From Luteimonas granuli (GTDB taxonomy: Bacteria; Pseudomonadota; Gammaproteobacteria; Xanthomonadales; Xanthomonadaceae), in contig NZ_CP042218.1 of NCBI RefSeq assembly GCF_007795095.1, positions 1,178,001 through 1,242,000 on the forward strand: 64,000 bases of DNA. Reading direction: 5' to 3'. The position numbers were made by a program, and so were the translations under genes. Shown here piece after piece: positions 50,263 to 57,503 of this stretch. Positions within the stretch are counted from its first letter, which is position 1. Each line of letters begins with the position of its first letter. The notes beneath the pieces were generated by a model. That model was not told where the DNA came from. It ran no database searches and saw nothing but the letters and a program-made list of their open reading frames with translations.

Positions 50263-51454
50263 GGATCGCCTCCACCGGATCCATGCGCGAGGCACGCGAA
50301 GCGGGCACGAAGGCCGCGACCATGCCGGCGACCGTGGCCAGCGCCATCGCCGCCGGGACCAGCATCGGCGGCAGCGGGATGAAGAACAGCCGCGGGCCGA
50401 AGGTGTTGAAGGCGGCCACCAGGCCGAGGCCCGACAGGGCGCCGATCGCGGAGCCCCCCAGCCCCAGCACCGCACCCTGCACCAGGAACACCCGCAGCAT
50501 CTGCGCGCGCCGCGTGCCCATCGCGCGCAGGATGCCGATCTCGCGCGTGCGCTGGGCCACGCTCACCGCGAGCACGCTGGCGATGCCCAGTGCGACCGAG
50601 ATCGCGACGAAGACGCTGATCATGCGCGTGGACATGCTCTGGGAACTGAGTGCGTTCATCAGCTGGGCGTTGGTCTCCATCCAGCTCTCGGCCTGCAGTC
50701 CGGTGAGGCCCCGCACGCGTGCGGCCATGCGGTCGGCGGCGAACAGCTCTTCCACGGTCATGTCGATCACGGTCACGCCGCCGGGAAGCGCGAGCAGCGA
50801 CTGCGCCTGCTTGAGGTCGACGTAGACGTAGCGCGCGTCGAGCTCGCGCACGCCGAGCTCGAAGATGCCGGCGACGTTGACCACCGCGTCGCGTCCGTCG
50901 CCGGCCTGGAGCCGCAGCTTGCCGCCCAGGCGCAGCCCGAGGTCTTCGGCCAGCTTGCGGCCGACCACGGCATTGCCGGAACCGACCTCCAGCCGGCCCT
51001 CGACCATGCTTTCATCCAGCGGGATCACCCGCAGGTAGCGCGGCAGGTCCACGCCGACGAGCGCCACCGATTCAACCGCTGTGCCGCGGCGGCCGAAGGC
51101 GGGGCCGGACACCACCGGCGACACCGCGGTGACCCCCGGCAGGCGGTCGAGTACGTCGCGCACGCCGATCCAGTTGTCGATCGGCCGCAGCGCCTGCGGC
51201 CGCGGATCCTCCAGCACCAGCTGCAGCACGCCGTCGGGCGCCGGCGCCACGCGGTTCATCTCGCGCGGCGCCTCGACGCGCACATGGGACTGCGTGCCCA
51301 GGGTGCGCTCGATGATGTTCTCCTGCAGTCCCGAGATGAGGGCGGTGACGAAGACGATGACCGCCACGCCGACCGCGATCCCGAACAGGATCAGCAGCGT
51401 CTGCGCCCGCCCCTGGCGCAGGAAGCGCATGGCGATGGTGGACTCGATCCACAT
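50255..51454 (-). CDS. ABC transporter permease, FtsX/MacB-like
   Basis: Permease of 399 residues with one N-terminal helix (QTLLILFGIAVGVAVIVFVT), a large periplasmic MacB-PCD domain (about 45-255), and three C-terminal helices (ISVFVAISVALGIASVLAVS onward) with the FtsX signature QRTREIGILRAMGTRRAQML. This is the MacB/LolE topology. It starts three bases after the adaptor gene stop. Confidence 0.92.
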   Translation of the reverse strand: MWIESTIAMRFLRQGRAQTLLILFGIAVGVAVIVFVTALISGLQENIIERTLGTQSHVRVEAPREMNRVAPAPDGVLQLVLEDPRPQALRPIDNWIGVRDVLDRLPGVTAVSPVVSGPAFGRRGTAVESVALVGVDLPRYLRVIPLDESMVEGRLEVGSGNAVVGRKLAEDLGLRLGGKLRLQAGDGRDAVVNVAGIFELGVRELDARYVYVDLKQAQSLLALPGGVTVIDMTVEELFAADRMAARVRGLTGLQAESWMETNAQLMNALSSQSMSTRMISVFVAISVALGIASVLAVSVAQRTREIGILRAMGTRRAQMLRVFLVQGAVLGLGGSAIGALSGLGLVAAFNTFGPRLFFIPLPPMLVPAAMALATVAGMVAAFVPASRASRMDPVEAIRG

Positions 51455-51457
51455 CGC

Positions 51458-52699
51458 CTAGTTGAACCGGACCGGGAGCTCGCCGCGGGTGGCACCGCCG
51501 GCGTCGGGCAGGGGCTGGCCCTCGATGCGCACGCGGTCGCCGTCCTCGGGGAGCGCATCCGGCCCGAGCGCGCCGGCGGCGAGCACCTTGTCGCCTTCGG
51601 CCAGGCCGTCGACCACCTCGCTCATCGCGAGGCCGCGCAGGCCGAGGCGCACGGGGACGCGCCGCACGCGGCCGTCGCGCACGCGGAGCACGCCGGCCTC
51701 GTCCGAGCCGGGAGTGGCGCCGAGCAGGGCATCGTTCGGCACCGCGAGCGCCCGCGCGCTACGGCCGGTGAGGATGGTGGCGGTCACCGTCATGTCCTGG
51801 CGCACGAAGTCGACCGGGGGATCGATGCGCAGGCGCACGTCGACGGTGCCGCGCGTCGGGTCGACGCTGGGCGCGACGTGGAAGACGGTGGCATCGAAGG
51901 GGCGGCCAGGGAAGGCGTCGGCGATGCAGGTGGCGGGCTGGCCCGCCTCGAGCCGCTCGAGGTTCTTCTCGTCCAGCGCCAGCAGCACTTCCCCGGGGGC
52001 ATCGCGGGCGATCTCGAGCAGGACGTCCCCCGGCCTGACGGTGTCGCCGGGCTCCACGTTGCGGACCAGCACCGTGCCGGCGACGGTGGCACGGATCACC
52101 GCGCGCGCCAGGTCGGCCTCGGCGGCAGCGAGGCGCTCGCGCGCCTGAGCCTCGCGGGCGCCGCCGTCCAGCGCCTGCAGCGCGACGGCCGCCTGGTCGG
52201 CGGCGGCGCGTGCGGCGACCACGGCCTGGGCCGCCTGTTCCACGCTCTCGCGCGAGACGAGCTGTCGCTCGCCCAGCTCGCGGCGGCGCACCAGGTCGCG
52301 CTCCGCCTGGGCGAGTTCGGCCCGGGCGCGGCGCAGGCGCGCCCGGGCGTCGGGGCGATCGGCCTCGCGCAGCGCGGCCAGCGCCGAACGCGCCTCGTCG
52401 CGTCGCGCCTCGAGGTCGCGCGCGCGCAGCACCACCAGCACGTCGCCCGGGGCGACGCGATCACCATCCATGACCCGGCGTTCGAGCACCAGGCCGGAGA
52501 TCTCGGCGCCCACCTGCACCCGCGACGGTGCCGCGATCCGGCCGGTGGCGACCACGTTCTGCACGATCGGCCCGGCGGTGACGTGATAGCCGGCCAGGGC
52601 CGGACCGCGCGCGGCGGCGATCACCCAGGCCGCCAGCAGCGCGACCGCCACGACCGCTCCTGTCAGCAACCACTTCCTGCGCGACGTCGGCTGGGCCAT
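51458..52699 (-). CDS. HlyD/MacA-type periplasmic adaptor protein
   Basis: Adaptor of 413 residues with a signal-anchor helix (KWLLTGAVVAVALLAAWVIA), a lipoyl half-motif (GRIAAPSRVQVGAEISGLVL), a long coiled-coil hairpin (about 95-195, Arg/Ala-rich), the second lipoyl half (IRATVAGTVLVRNVEPGDTV) and beta-barrel/membrane-proximal domains. It would join the ABC permease to an outer-membrane channel. First gene of the three-gene exporter operon. The ATG at 52699 gives MAQPTSRRKW before the helix. Confidence 0.9.
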   Translation of the reverse strand: MAQPTSRRKWLLTGAVVAVALLAAWVIAAARGPALAGYHVTAGPIVQNVVATGRIAAPSRVQVGAEISGLVLERRVMDGDRVAPGDVLVVLRARDLEARRDEARSALAALREADRPDARARLRRARAELAQAERDLVRRRELGERQLVSRESVEQAAQAVVAARAAADQAAVALQALDGGAREAQARERLAAAEADLARAVIRATVAGTVLVRNVEPGDTVRPGDVLLEIARDAPGEVLLALDEKNLERLEAGQPATCIADAFPGRPFDATVFHVAPSVDPTRGTVDVRLRIDPPVDFVRQDMTVTATILTGRSARALAVPNDALLGATPGSDEAGVLRVRDGRVRRVPVRLGLRGLAMSEVVDGLAEGDKVLAAGALGPDALPEDGDRVRIEGQPLPDAGGATRGELPVRFN

Positions 52700-52907
52700 G
52701 GTCACTCCGCGAAAACGCCATCTTCGCGCGTCGGGCACCCATGAAAAAGGTTCTTCTCCCAACTCCGGGGAACGCTGCCCGGATCTTGAGTAGGCGTTGT
52801 CGCGCTTCTGGCGCACCGCCGCGCCTTGAAGTCGCCTCGTTGGGGGTCCGCGCAGCCCGTCCCGCGCTCAGGAGCGGCTCCGTTGGGGCCCGCGCAGCCC
52901 GTCCCGC

Positions 52908-53002
52908 GCACAGGGGGTGTGCTCCCCCGGCCGTCTCCGCGTCCTGCTCCCATCGGCCGGCCGCCGGCCATCCATGGCCGGCTGTCCGCACACCCCCTGT
53001 GC
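52908..53002. repeat. Stem-loop 1 with a 15-bp perfect stem
   Basis: GCACAGGGGGTGTGC (52908-52922) pairs perfectly with GCACACCCCCTGTGC (52988-53002). The 65-base loop contains CTCCGCGTCCTGCTCCCA and the nested palindrome GCCGGCCATCCATGGCCGGC. The loop is nearly identical to the reverse complement of the loop of stem-loop 2. Confidence 0.75.
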
Positions 53003-53149
53003 ACGGGACGGGCTCCGACGTTCTGCGGCTTCGGGAGGGAAGGTCAGGAGCGGCTGAGCCGGGCTGCTCCCGGTCATGACGCTCTCCGTTTCGGCGTAGC
53101 GTCGCTCTTGAACTTCCAGACCGCACCAAAGGTCGTGCCCGCCGCGGAT

Positions 53150-53239
53150 GCAGGGGGGATGCCCAGAGCCGGCCATGGATGGCCGGCGGCCGGATCTGGC
53201 AGCAGGACGCGGAGAATCCGGCTGGGCATCCCCCCCTGC
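53150..53239. repeat. Stem-loop 2, inverted relative of stem-loop 1 with a different stem
   Basis: GCAGGGGGGATGCCCAG (53150-53166) pairs with CTGGGCATCCCCCCCTGC (53222-53239), with one extra C. The loop, read on the minus strand, contains CTCCGCGTCCTGCTGCCA and the same nested palindrome GCCGGCCATCCATGGCCGGC. The stems of the two units differ in sequence but both are self-complementary. Confidence 0.75.
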
Positions 53240-53331
53240 TTCCGTGGCGGGCGGCCCGGACTTCACCGGAGCGCCCCTGGCGGCCGACCCGGACTCGAAC
53301 GGAGCGTCCCCTCGATCGGGAGAAGAACCAT

Positions 53332-53359
53332 GAAAAAGCCCCGCCGCATGGCGGGGCTT
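53332..53359 (-). terminator. Intrinsic terminator of hsp20
   Basis: On the minus strand AAGCCCCGCC pairs with GGCGGGGCTT around a four-base loop, followed by TTTTTC. It begins 25 bases after the hsp20 stop codon. Confidence 0.85.
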
Positions 53360-53383
53360 CGGGGGTGCACATGGCCGGAATGC

Positions 53384-53854
53384 TCAGCCCTTGTCGTTGC
53401 GCGGCCCGACCTGGATGCGCCGCGGGGTGGTTTCCGGACGCTTCGGGATCACGATCTCGAGCACGCCGTGCTCGCCGTGGGCGGTGATGCCCTCCGGGTC
53501 GGCGCTGTCGGGCAGCGCGAAGCGGCGATGGAACACGCCGTGGCTGCGTTCGATGCGCGAGTAGTTCTCGCCCTGGTCCTTCTTCACGCTGCTGCGCTCG
53601 CCCTTGATGGTGAGCAGGCCCTTGTCCATCTGGATCTCGATGTCCGCCGGGTCCACGCCGGGAATGTCGGCGTAGAGCACGAAGCGGTCCGGCTCTTCCT
53701 TGATGTCCACGCGCGGTGCCCACTGGCTGGTCACCACGGAGGACTCGTCGTTGCTGTTCTCGCCAAGGAGGCTGCCTTCGAACAGGCGTTCGAAGAGCTG
53801 CCCCATGGGATCCTGGGCGCGGGGCCATCCGCCCCGCTTGCTGATCTGGCTCAT
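53384..53854 (-). CDS. Small heat-shock protein, Hsp20 family
   Basis: ATP-independent holdase chaperone of 156 residues. The alpha-crystallin domain (about 45-140) is clear: APRVDIKEEPDRFVLYADIP, GVDPADIEIQMDKGLLTIKG, RRFALPDSADPEGITAHGEH, GVLEIVIPKRPE. The C-terminal tail has RRIQV, close to the IxI/V tether. The ATG at 53854 (MSQISKRGG) is preferred over an earlier in-frame start. A sigma-32-like promoter lies upstream and a terminator downstream, so it is a single-gene unit. Confidence 0.94.
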   Translation of the reverse strand: MSQISKRGGWPRAQDPMGQLFERLFEGSLLGENSNDESSVVTSQWAPRVDIKEEPDRFVLYADIPGVDPADIEIQMDKGLLTIKGERSSVKKDQGENYSRIERSHGVFHRRFALPDSADPEGITAHGEHGVLEIVIPKRPETTPRRIQVGPRNDKG

Positions 53855-53900
53855 CTTCGGTCTCCTCGGTCTGTCCGGGTCACCGCCCGGCACGGTTACC

Positions 53901-53929
53901 GATCTGTGCGCCCGGAGGCTTTTTTCAAG
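53901..53929 (-). promoter_or_regulatory. Sigma-32-like heat-shock promoter for hsp20
   Basis: On the minus strand CTTGAAA (53923-53929) matches the sigma-32 -35 consensus exactly. After 13-14 bases CACAGATC is a partial match to the -10 (CCCCAT-type). It is about 50 bases upstream of the hsp20 start. The -35 overlaps a GC-rich hairpin (CCCGGGGGCTT/AAGCCTCCGGG) that may also end the bolA transcript. Confidence 0.5.
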
Positions 53930-53962
53930 CCCCCGGGGCGACCGCCTGCACGGCCGCGGTGC

Positions 53963-54316
53963 TCAGTCGGCGCGCGGAGCCGGAGCCGGAGCGGCGGGCG
54001 TGATCGCGGCGTCGTGCCGGCTGCCGCCCATGCAGCGGGGCGAATCCGGGGCGACGCCCCGCGCGGCCCACTCGTCGGACGTGTAGGTGTGCAGCGCCAG
54101 CGCGTGGATCTCCTGCATCAGCCCGCCCAGGGCGGCATACACCGTCTGGTGCCGGCGCACCGGGAAGCTGCCGGCGAAGGCTTCACTGACCACCGTCGCC
54201 TTGTAGTGGGTTTCCAGCCCCCGGCTGTGCATATGGCTTTCGTCCAGCACCTCGAGGTGGCTGGGGGACAGTGCCGCCTGGAGGGCGGCGCGGATGCGAT
54301 CGGCCTTGTTGCTCAT
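53963..54316 (-). CDS. BolA family protein
   Basis: Protein of 117 residues. The BolA fold is seen in RIRAALQAALSPSHLEVLDE, SRGLETHYKATVVSEAFAG, PVRRHQTVYAALGGLMQEIH and ALALHTYTSDEW. BolA proteins bind glutaredoxins through [2Fe-2S] clusters and affect morphology and stress responses. The C-terminal 25 residues are a variable Ala/Pro tail. The ATG at 54316 lies seven bases after the ackA stop. Confidence 0.92.
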   Translation of the reverse strand: MSNKADRIRAALQAALSPSHLEVLDESHMHSRGLETHYKATVVSEAFAGSFPVRRHQTVYAALGGLMQEIHALALHTYTSDEWAARGVAPDSPRCMGGSRHDAAITPAAPAPAPRAD

Positions 54317-54323
54317 GCCCGCA

Positions 54324-55616
54324 TTATCGCCGGCCTCGCCCGGGGCTGCCTGAAGACGCGGCCACCCCCGGGCATTCCATCGCCTGGCGGGCGGCGATCC
54401 ACTCCTCGTTGGTGGGCTCGACGGCGACCAGCACCCGGCTGTCGGCGGAGGAGATGACCGGTGCATCGGCTCCGTTCGCGGCCTCGTCCAGCTCGACGCC
54501 CAGGAAGCGCAGGTCCCTGCATACGCGCTCCCGGATGAAGGCATTGTGCTCGCCCACGCCGGCGGTGAACGCCAGCATGTCCAGGCCGCCAAGCACGGCG
54601 GCCATGGCTCCGATCTCGCGCACGATGCGGCGCACGTACAGCTGCAGCGCCATCCGGGCGCGCTCCCCGGCTTCGCCGTCGTCGTCCTCGTGGCGCACGA
54701 TCACCCGCGGTTCGGAAGAGATTCCCGAGACGCCGAGCAGCCCCGACCGGTGGTACAGCAGCTGGCCGACCTCCTCCAGGCCCAGCTCCTCGATCTCCAT
54801 CAGGTAGATCAGCGCGCCGGGATCCAGGGCTCCGGTACGGGTGCCCATCATCAGGCCGTCGAGCGCGGAGAAGCCCATCGTGGTGGCGACGCTCTCCAGA
54901 CCCTGCATCGCGCACAGGCTGGCGCCGCTGCCGAGGTGGGCGACGATGGTGCGGCCGCGCGCGGCGTCGCCGTGTCGCTCGGGCAGCACGGTAGCCATGT
55001 AGGCGTAGGACAGGCCGTGGAAGCCGTAGCGCCGCAGGCCGCGCTGCCAGGCATCCCAGGGCAGGGGCAGGAGCTTCTCGACGTCGGGAAGGCTGTGGTG
55101 GAAGCCGGTGTCGAAGCAGGCCACCTGGGGCAGTCGCGGGTACTCGCGCAGCAGGATGCCCATGGCTTCCAGGGCGAAGGGCTGGTGCAGGGGTGCCAGC
55201 GGAATATAGCCGCGCAGGTCGTCGAGCACGCCGGCGTCCACGCGCACGGGTTCGAAGTACCGGTTTCCCCCGTGCACCACGCGATGCGCGACCAGCCCGA
55301 CGCGGCGGCCGTCCAGACGGGCGAGGATGCGTCCGCGGATCAGCGCCAGCGCGTCGCGGTACGGGCGCGCGGGATCGAGCGTGACCGGGAACGGCGCGAC
55401 GCCGCTTTCACCGAAGTCCGGCTTCGGCCCGCCGATGCCCTGCACCTTGCCGTTCCACAGCGGCTTGCGCGGCAGCGGCTCGATACCCGGATCGAACACC
55501 GCGAACTTGATGCTCGAGGAGCCGCAGTTGAGCACCACCACCAGGTCTGCGCCCGACGACGACACGGTGGGCGCCAGGGGCATCGCCGACGGCTGCGCCG
55601 CGGCTTCCGCGCTCAC
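54324..55616 (-). CDS. ackA: Acetate (acyl) kinase
   Basis: Interconverts acetyl phosphate and acetate with ATP. Motifs: LVVVLNCGSSSIKFAVFD at the start, VAHRVVHGGNRYFEPV, the catalytic region VACFDTGFHHSLPDVEKLLP, RYGFHGLSYAYMA, VAHLGSGASLCAMQG and MGFSALDGLMMGTRTG. The GTG at 55616 overlaps the phosphotransacetylase stop (GTGA) and gives 430 residues with a variable N-terminal extension; ATG at 55583 (419 residues) is an alternative. Works with the upstream acyltransferase. Confidence 0.93.
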   Translation of the reverse strand: MSAEAAAQPSAMPLAPTVSSSGADLVVVLNCGSSSIKFAVFDPGIEPLPRKPLWNGKVQGIGGPKPDFGESGVAPFPVTLDPARPYRDALALIRGRILARLDGRRVGLVAHRVVHGGNRYFEPVRVDAGVLDDLRGYIPLAPLHQPFALEAMGILLREYPRLPQVACFDTGFHHSLPDVEKLLPLPWDAWQRGLRRYGFHGLSYAYMATVLPERHGDAARGRTIVAHLGSGASLCAMQGLESVATTMGFSALDGLMMGTRTGALDPGALIYLMEIEELGLEEVGQLLYHRSGLLGVSGISSEPRVIVRHEDDDGEAGERARMALQLYVRRIVREIGAMAAVLGGLDMLAFTAGVGEHNAFIRERVCRDLRFLGVELDEAANGADAPVISSADSRVLVAVEPTNEEWIAARQAMECPGVAASSGSPGRGRR

Positions 55617-56587
55617 GGCGGGCTTTGCCGGTAGTGGTGCGCCAGCATCAGCGCGATCGCGCACGATGCCAGCCGTGATTCGCGCGGGTCGGCGCGACTG
55701 GTCAGCACCACCGGCACTTTCGCGCCCAGCACGATGCCGGCGCTCGCCGCCTGCCCCATGAAGATCAGCTGCTTGGCCAGCATGTTGCCGCTCTCCAGGT
55801 CCGGCACCACCAGGATGTCGGCCTGTCCCGCGACCGGCGAGACGATGCCCTTGGCCTTCGCGGCGTCCATCGAGACGGCGTTGTCGAAGGCCAGCGGCCC
55901 GTCGAGCACGGCGCCTTCGATCTGGCCGCGATCGGCCATCTTGCACAGCGCGGCGGCGTCCAGCGTGGCCGGCATCGACGGATTCACGGTCTCGACCGCG
56001 GCCAGGATCGCCACCTTCGGACGCGCGATGCCGAGCACATGCGCAAGATCGATCGCGTTGCGGACGATATCGGCCTTCTGCAGCAGGCCGGGCGCAAGGT
56101 TGACCGCGGCGTCGGTGACGAGGAACGGTCTCGGATAGTGCGGCGTCTGGATCACGAAGCAGTGGCTGACGCGACGCTTGGTGCGCAGGCCCGACGCCGG
56201 GGCGACCACCGCCGACAGCAGTTCGTCGGTATGCAGGCTGCCCTTGATCAGGATCTCGACCTCGCCGGTGCGGGCGAGTTCCGCGGCGCGCAGGGCGGCG
56301 GCGTGGCTGTGGGGCACGTCTTCGACGGGAATTCCCGTGAGGTCGACGCCGGCCTCCGCGGCCGCGGCGTCCAGCCTTGCACGCGGTGCCACGAGCACCG
56401 GCAGCACCAGGCCGGCGTCGCGCACGTCCATCGCCGCGCGCAGGCTCAGCGCATCGCAGGGATGGACGATGGCGGCGCGCACCGGTGCCAGACCGGCCCT
56501 GCGCACATGCTCGAGCAGGCGCCAAAGCCCGTCGTTGCCGTTGGCATCGGTGCGATACGGCGGGAACTGCGGCGCTTCCGCGGTCAT
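55613..56587 (-). CDS. Phosphate acetyl/butyryltransferase
   Basis: Transfers acyl groups between CoA and phosphate; with acetate kinase it forms the acetyl-CoA to acetate route. Its 324 residues belong to the PTA/PTB family: ILIKGSLHTDELLSAVV, RRVSHCFVIQTPHYPRPFLV, TDAAVNLAPGLLQKADIVRN, and ADILVVPDLESGNMLAKQLI. The short length and missing regulatory domain fit the Ptb-like group rather than long Pta. Whether acetyl- or butyryl-CoA is preferred cannot be decided from sequence. Confidence 0.92.
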   Translation of the reverse strand: MTAEAPQFPPYRTDANGNDGLWRLLEHVRRAGLAPVRAAIVHPCDALSLRAAMDVRDAGLVLPVLVAPRARLDAAAAEAGVDLTGIPVEDVPHSHAAALRAAELARTGEVEILIKGSLHTDELLSAVVAPASGLRTKRRVSHCFVIQTPHYPRPFLVTDAAVNLAPGLLQKADIVRNAIDLAHVLGIARPKVAILAAVETVNPSMPATLDAAALCKMADRGQIEGAVLDGPLAFDNAVSMDAAKAKGIVSPVAGQADILVVPDLESGNMLAKQLIFMGQAASAGIVLGAKVPVVLTSRADPRESRLASCAIALMLAHHYRQSPP

Positions 56588-56624
56588 CGGCGTCCTCGGG
56601 TCCCGGAAAGGCGGCGCCGGAAAA

Positions 56625-57053
56625 CTATTCCGCGGCGTCGTCCAGCCGCTTCGCGGCCTCGCGCTTGCCCATGCCGCGCAGCGCCGCCAGCGCCTGCACC
56701 TGCGACTGGCGCGGCACCGTCTTGCCGGCTTCCCAGTTGTAGATCGACTGCGCGCTGACTCCGGCCAGCTGGCCGTACTCGGCGGCGGACAGGCCCAGCT
56801 TCGCGCGATGCGACTTCAGGCCCTTGAGCGAGAAGCGGACGCGCTGGCCTTCCTCCGCCGGAGCCTCGGCCTTCTTCACGGCGCGCGTTCCGGACTTCAG
56901 CCGTCGCTCGAGCGCCGCGACCTCGCGCTTGAGCGCTGCGATATCCCGCCGGTACCCGGCGCTGGCTTTCCGCAGGGCTTCGGTCTGGGTTTTCACTTCC
57001 TTGCGCGCAAGGCGGGTGATCTCGGCTTTCAGGGCGGTCGCGAGGTTGGCCAA
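56625..57053 (-). CDS. Xre-type helix-turn-helix regulator with coiled coil (TTG start)
   Basis: Protein of 142 residues. An N-terminal helical/coiled-coil segment (ITRLARKEVKTQTEALRKAS) is followed by a Cro/C1-type helix-turn-helix (LGLSAAEYGQLAGVSAQSIY, NWEAGKTVPRQSQVQALAAL). TTG at 57053 is chosen because a GGAG ribosome site lies eight bases before it; no ATG fits and a longer frame upstream runs through a 9-base tandem repeat. Targets are unknown; the repeat upstream may be its own operator. Confidence 0.8.
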   Translation of the reverse strand: MANLATALKAEITRLARKEVKTQTEALRKASAGYRRDIAALKREVAALERRLKSGTRAVKKAEAPAEEGQRVRFSLKGLKSHRAKLGLSAAEYGQLAGVSAQSIYNWEAGKTVPRQSQVQALAALRGMGKREAAKRLDDAAE

Positions 57054-57106
57054 ATCAATGACTCCGGCTGAGGGATCGGGAGATTCTAGTTTCGATTCCA
57101 CGACCC

Positions 57107-57133
57107 GTCGAATATGTCGAATATGTCGAATAT
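57107..57133. repeat. Three perfect 9-base tandem repeats upstream of the HTH gene
   Basis: GTCGAATAT is repeated without gap at 57107-57115, 57116-57124 and 57125-57133, in an AT-rich pocket of otherwise GC-rich DNA. It lies 54-80 bases upstream of the HTH start, in the region between this gene and the small membrane protein. It looks like an iteron-type operator or a promoter microsatellite. Confidence 0.75.
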
Positions 57134-57189
57134 ATGGAACCGGAATTCTTCCGAGCGCCGCCAATACACCCGATCACGGGCGGGATCAT

Positions 57190-57369
57190 TCAGGAAACCT
57201 TGTCGATGATGATCCAGATCGCTGCCGCGAAGGTCATCACCGAGAACAGGATCCCGCCCGCGCCGCTGATCGCCGAAGCGGGCTTGCGCAGGCCGAAGCG
57301 CAGGAACCCGACGACCAGCGAGGGCACCAGCAACAGGATCGCCAGCAGCAGCCAACTGTATTCGGGCAT
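57190..57369 (-). CDS. Small two-helix membrane protein
   Basis: Fifty-nine residues: a first helix (WLLLAILLLVPSLVVGFLRF), a short basic loop (GLRKPASA), and a second helix (ILFSVMTFAAAIWIIIDKVS). The good hydrophobic pattern and an AGGAGG site just upstream (minus strand, before 57369) support a real gene. Family and role are not known. Confidence 0.65.
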   Translation of the reverse strand: MPEYSWLLLAILLLVPSLVVGFLRFGLRKPASAISGAGGILFSVMTFAAAIWIIIDKVS

Positions 57370-57503
57370 TTCGTCCTCCTGGATGCGGACCGCGGACCGG
57401 TCCGTGGATCCATGATGCCCCTGTCCGCCGGCCTTCTCGTTGATGCAGGGCAAGTCGCGGCGCGGCGATACACTAGGCGTTCCCGTCCACGCACCGTGCC
57501 GAC

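Larger units (their letters stand above)
52740..53335. repeat. Non-coding repeat cluster of about 600 bp with inverted symmetry
   Basis: No believable gene lies between the adaptor gene and hsp20; the open frames here encode Arg/Pro-rich low-complexity sequence on both strands. The outer limits carry a 12-base inverted pair, GGTTCTTCTCCC (52749-52760) and GGGAGAAGAACC (53318-53329). Inside are a tandem duplication on the left (CCGCGCAGCCCGTCCCGCGC, at about 52850 and 52890), stem-loop 1, a central spacer with no symmetry, stem-loop 2 in the opposite orientation, and a degenerate tandem duplication on the right (two copies of an about 30-base unit ending CGGAGCG). It could be a non-autonomous mobile element or a structured RNA region. 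Confidence 0.65.

Noticed and set aside
52741..53380. Several 60-130 residue open frames on both strands of the repeat cluster
   Set aside because: Compositions are Arg/Pro/Gly low complexity, they overlap each other on both strands, and they follow the repeats and stem-loops rather than any protein family.
53890..53945. Hairpin before hsp20 as a bolA terminator
   Set aside because: The stem has a mismatch and no T-run follows on the minus strand; the sigma-32 -35 within it is the stronger reading.
57107..57133. Short repeats as a CRISPR remnant
   Set aside because: Units are 9 bases without spacers and no cas gene is nearby.
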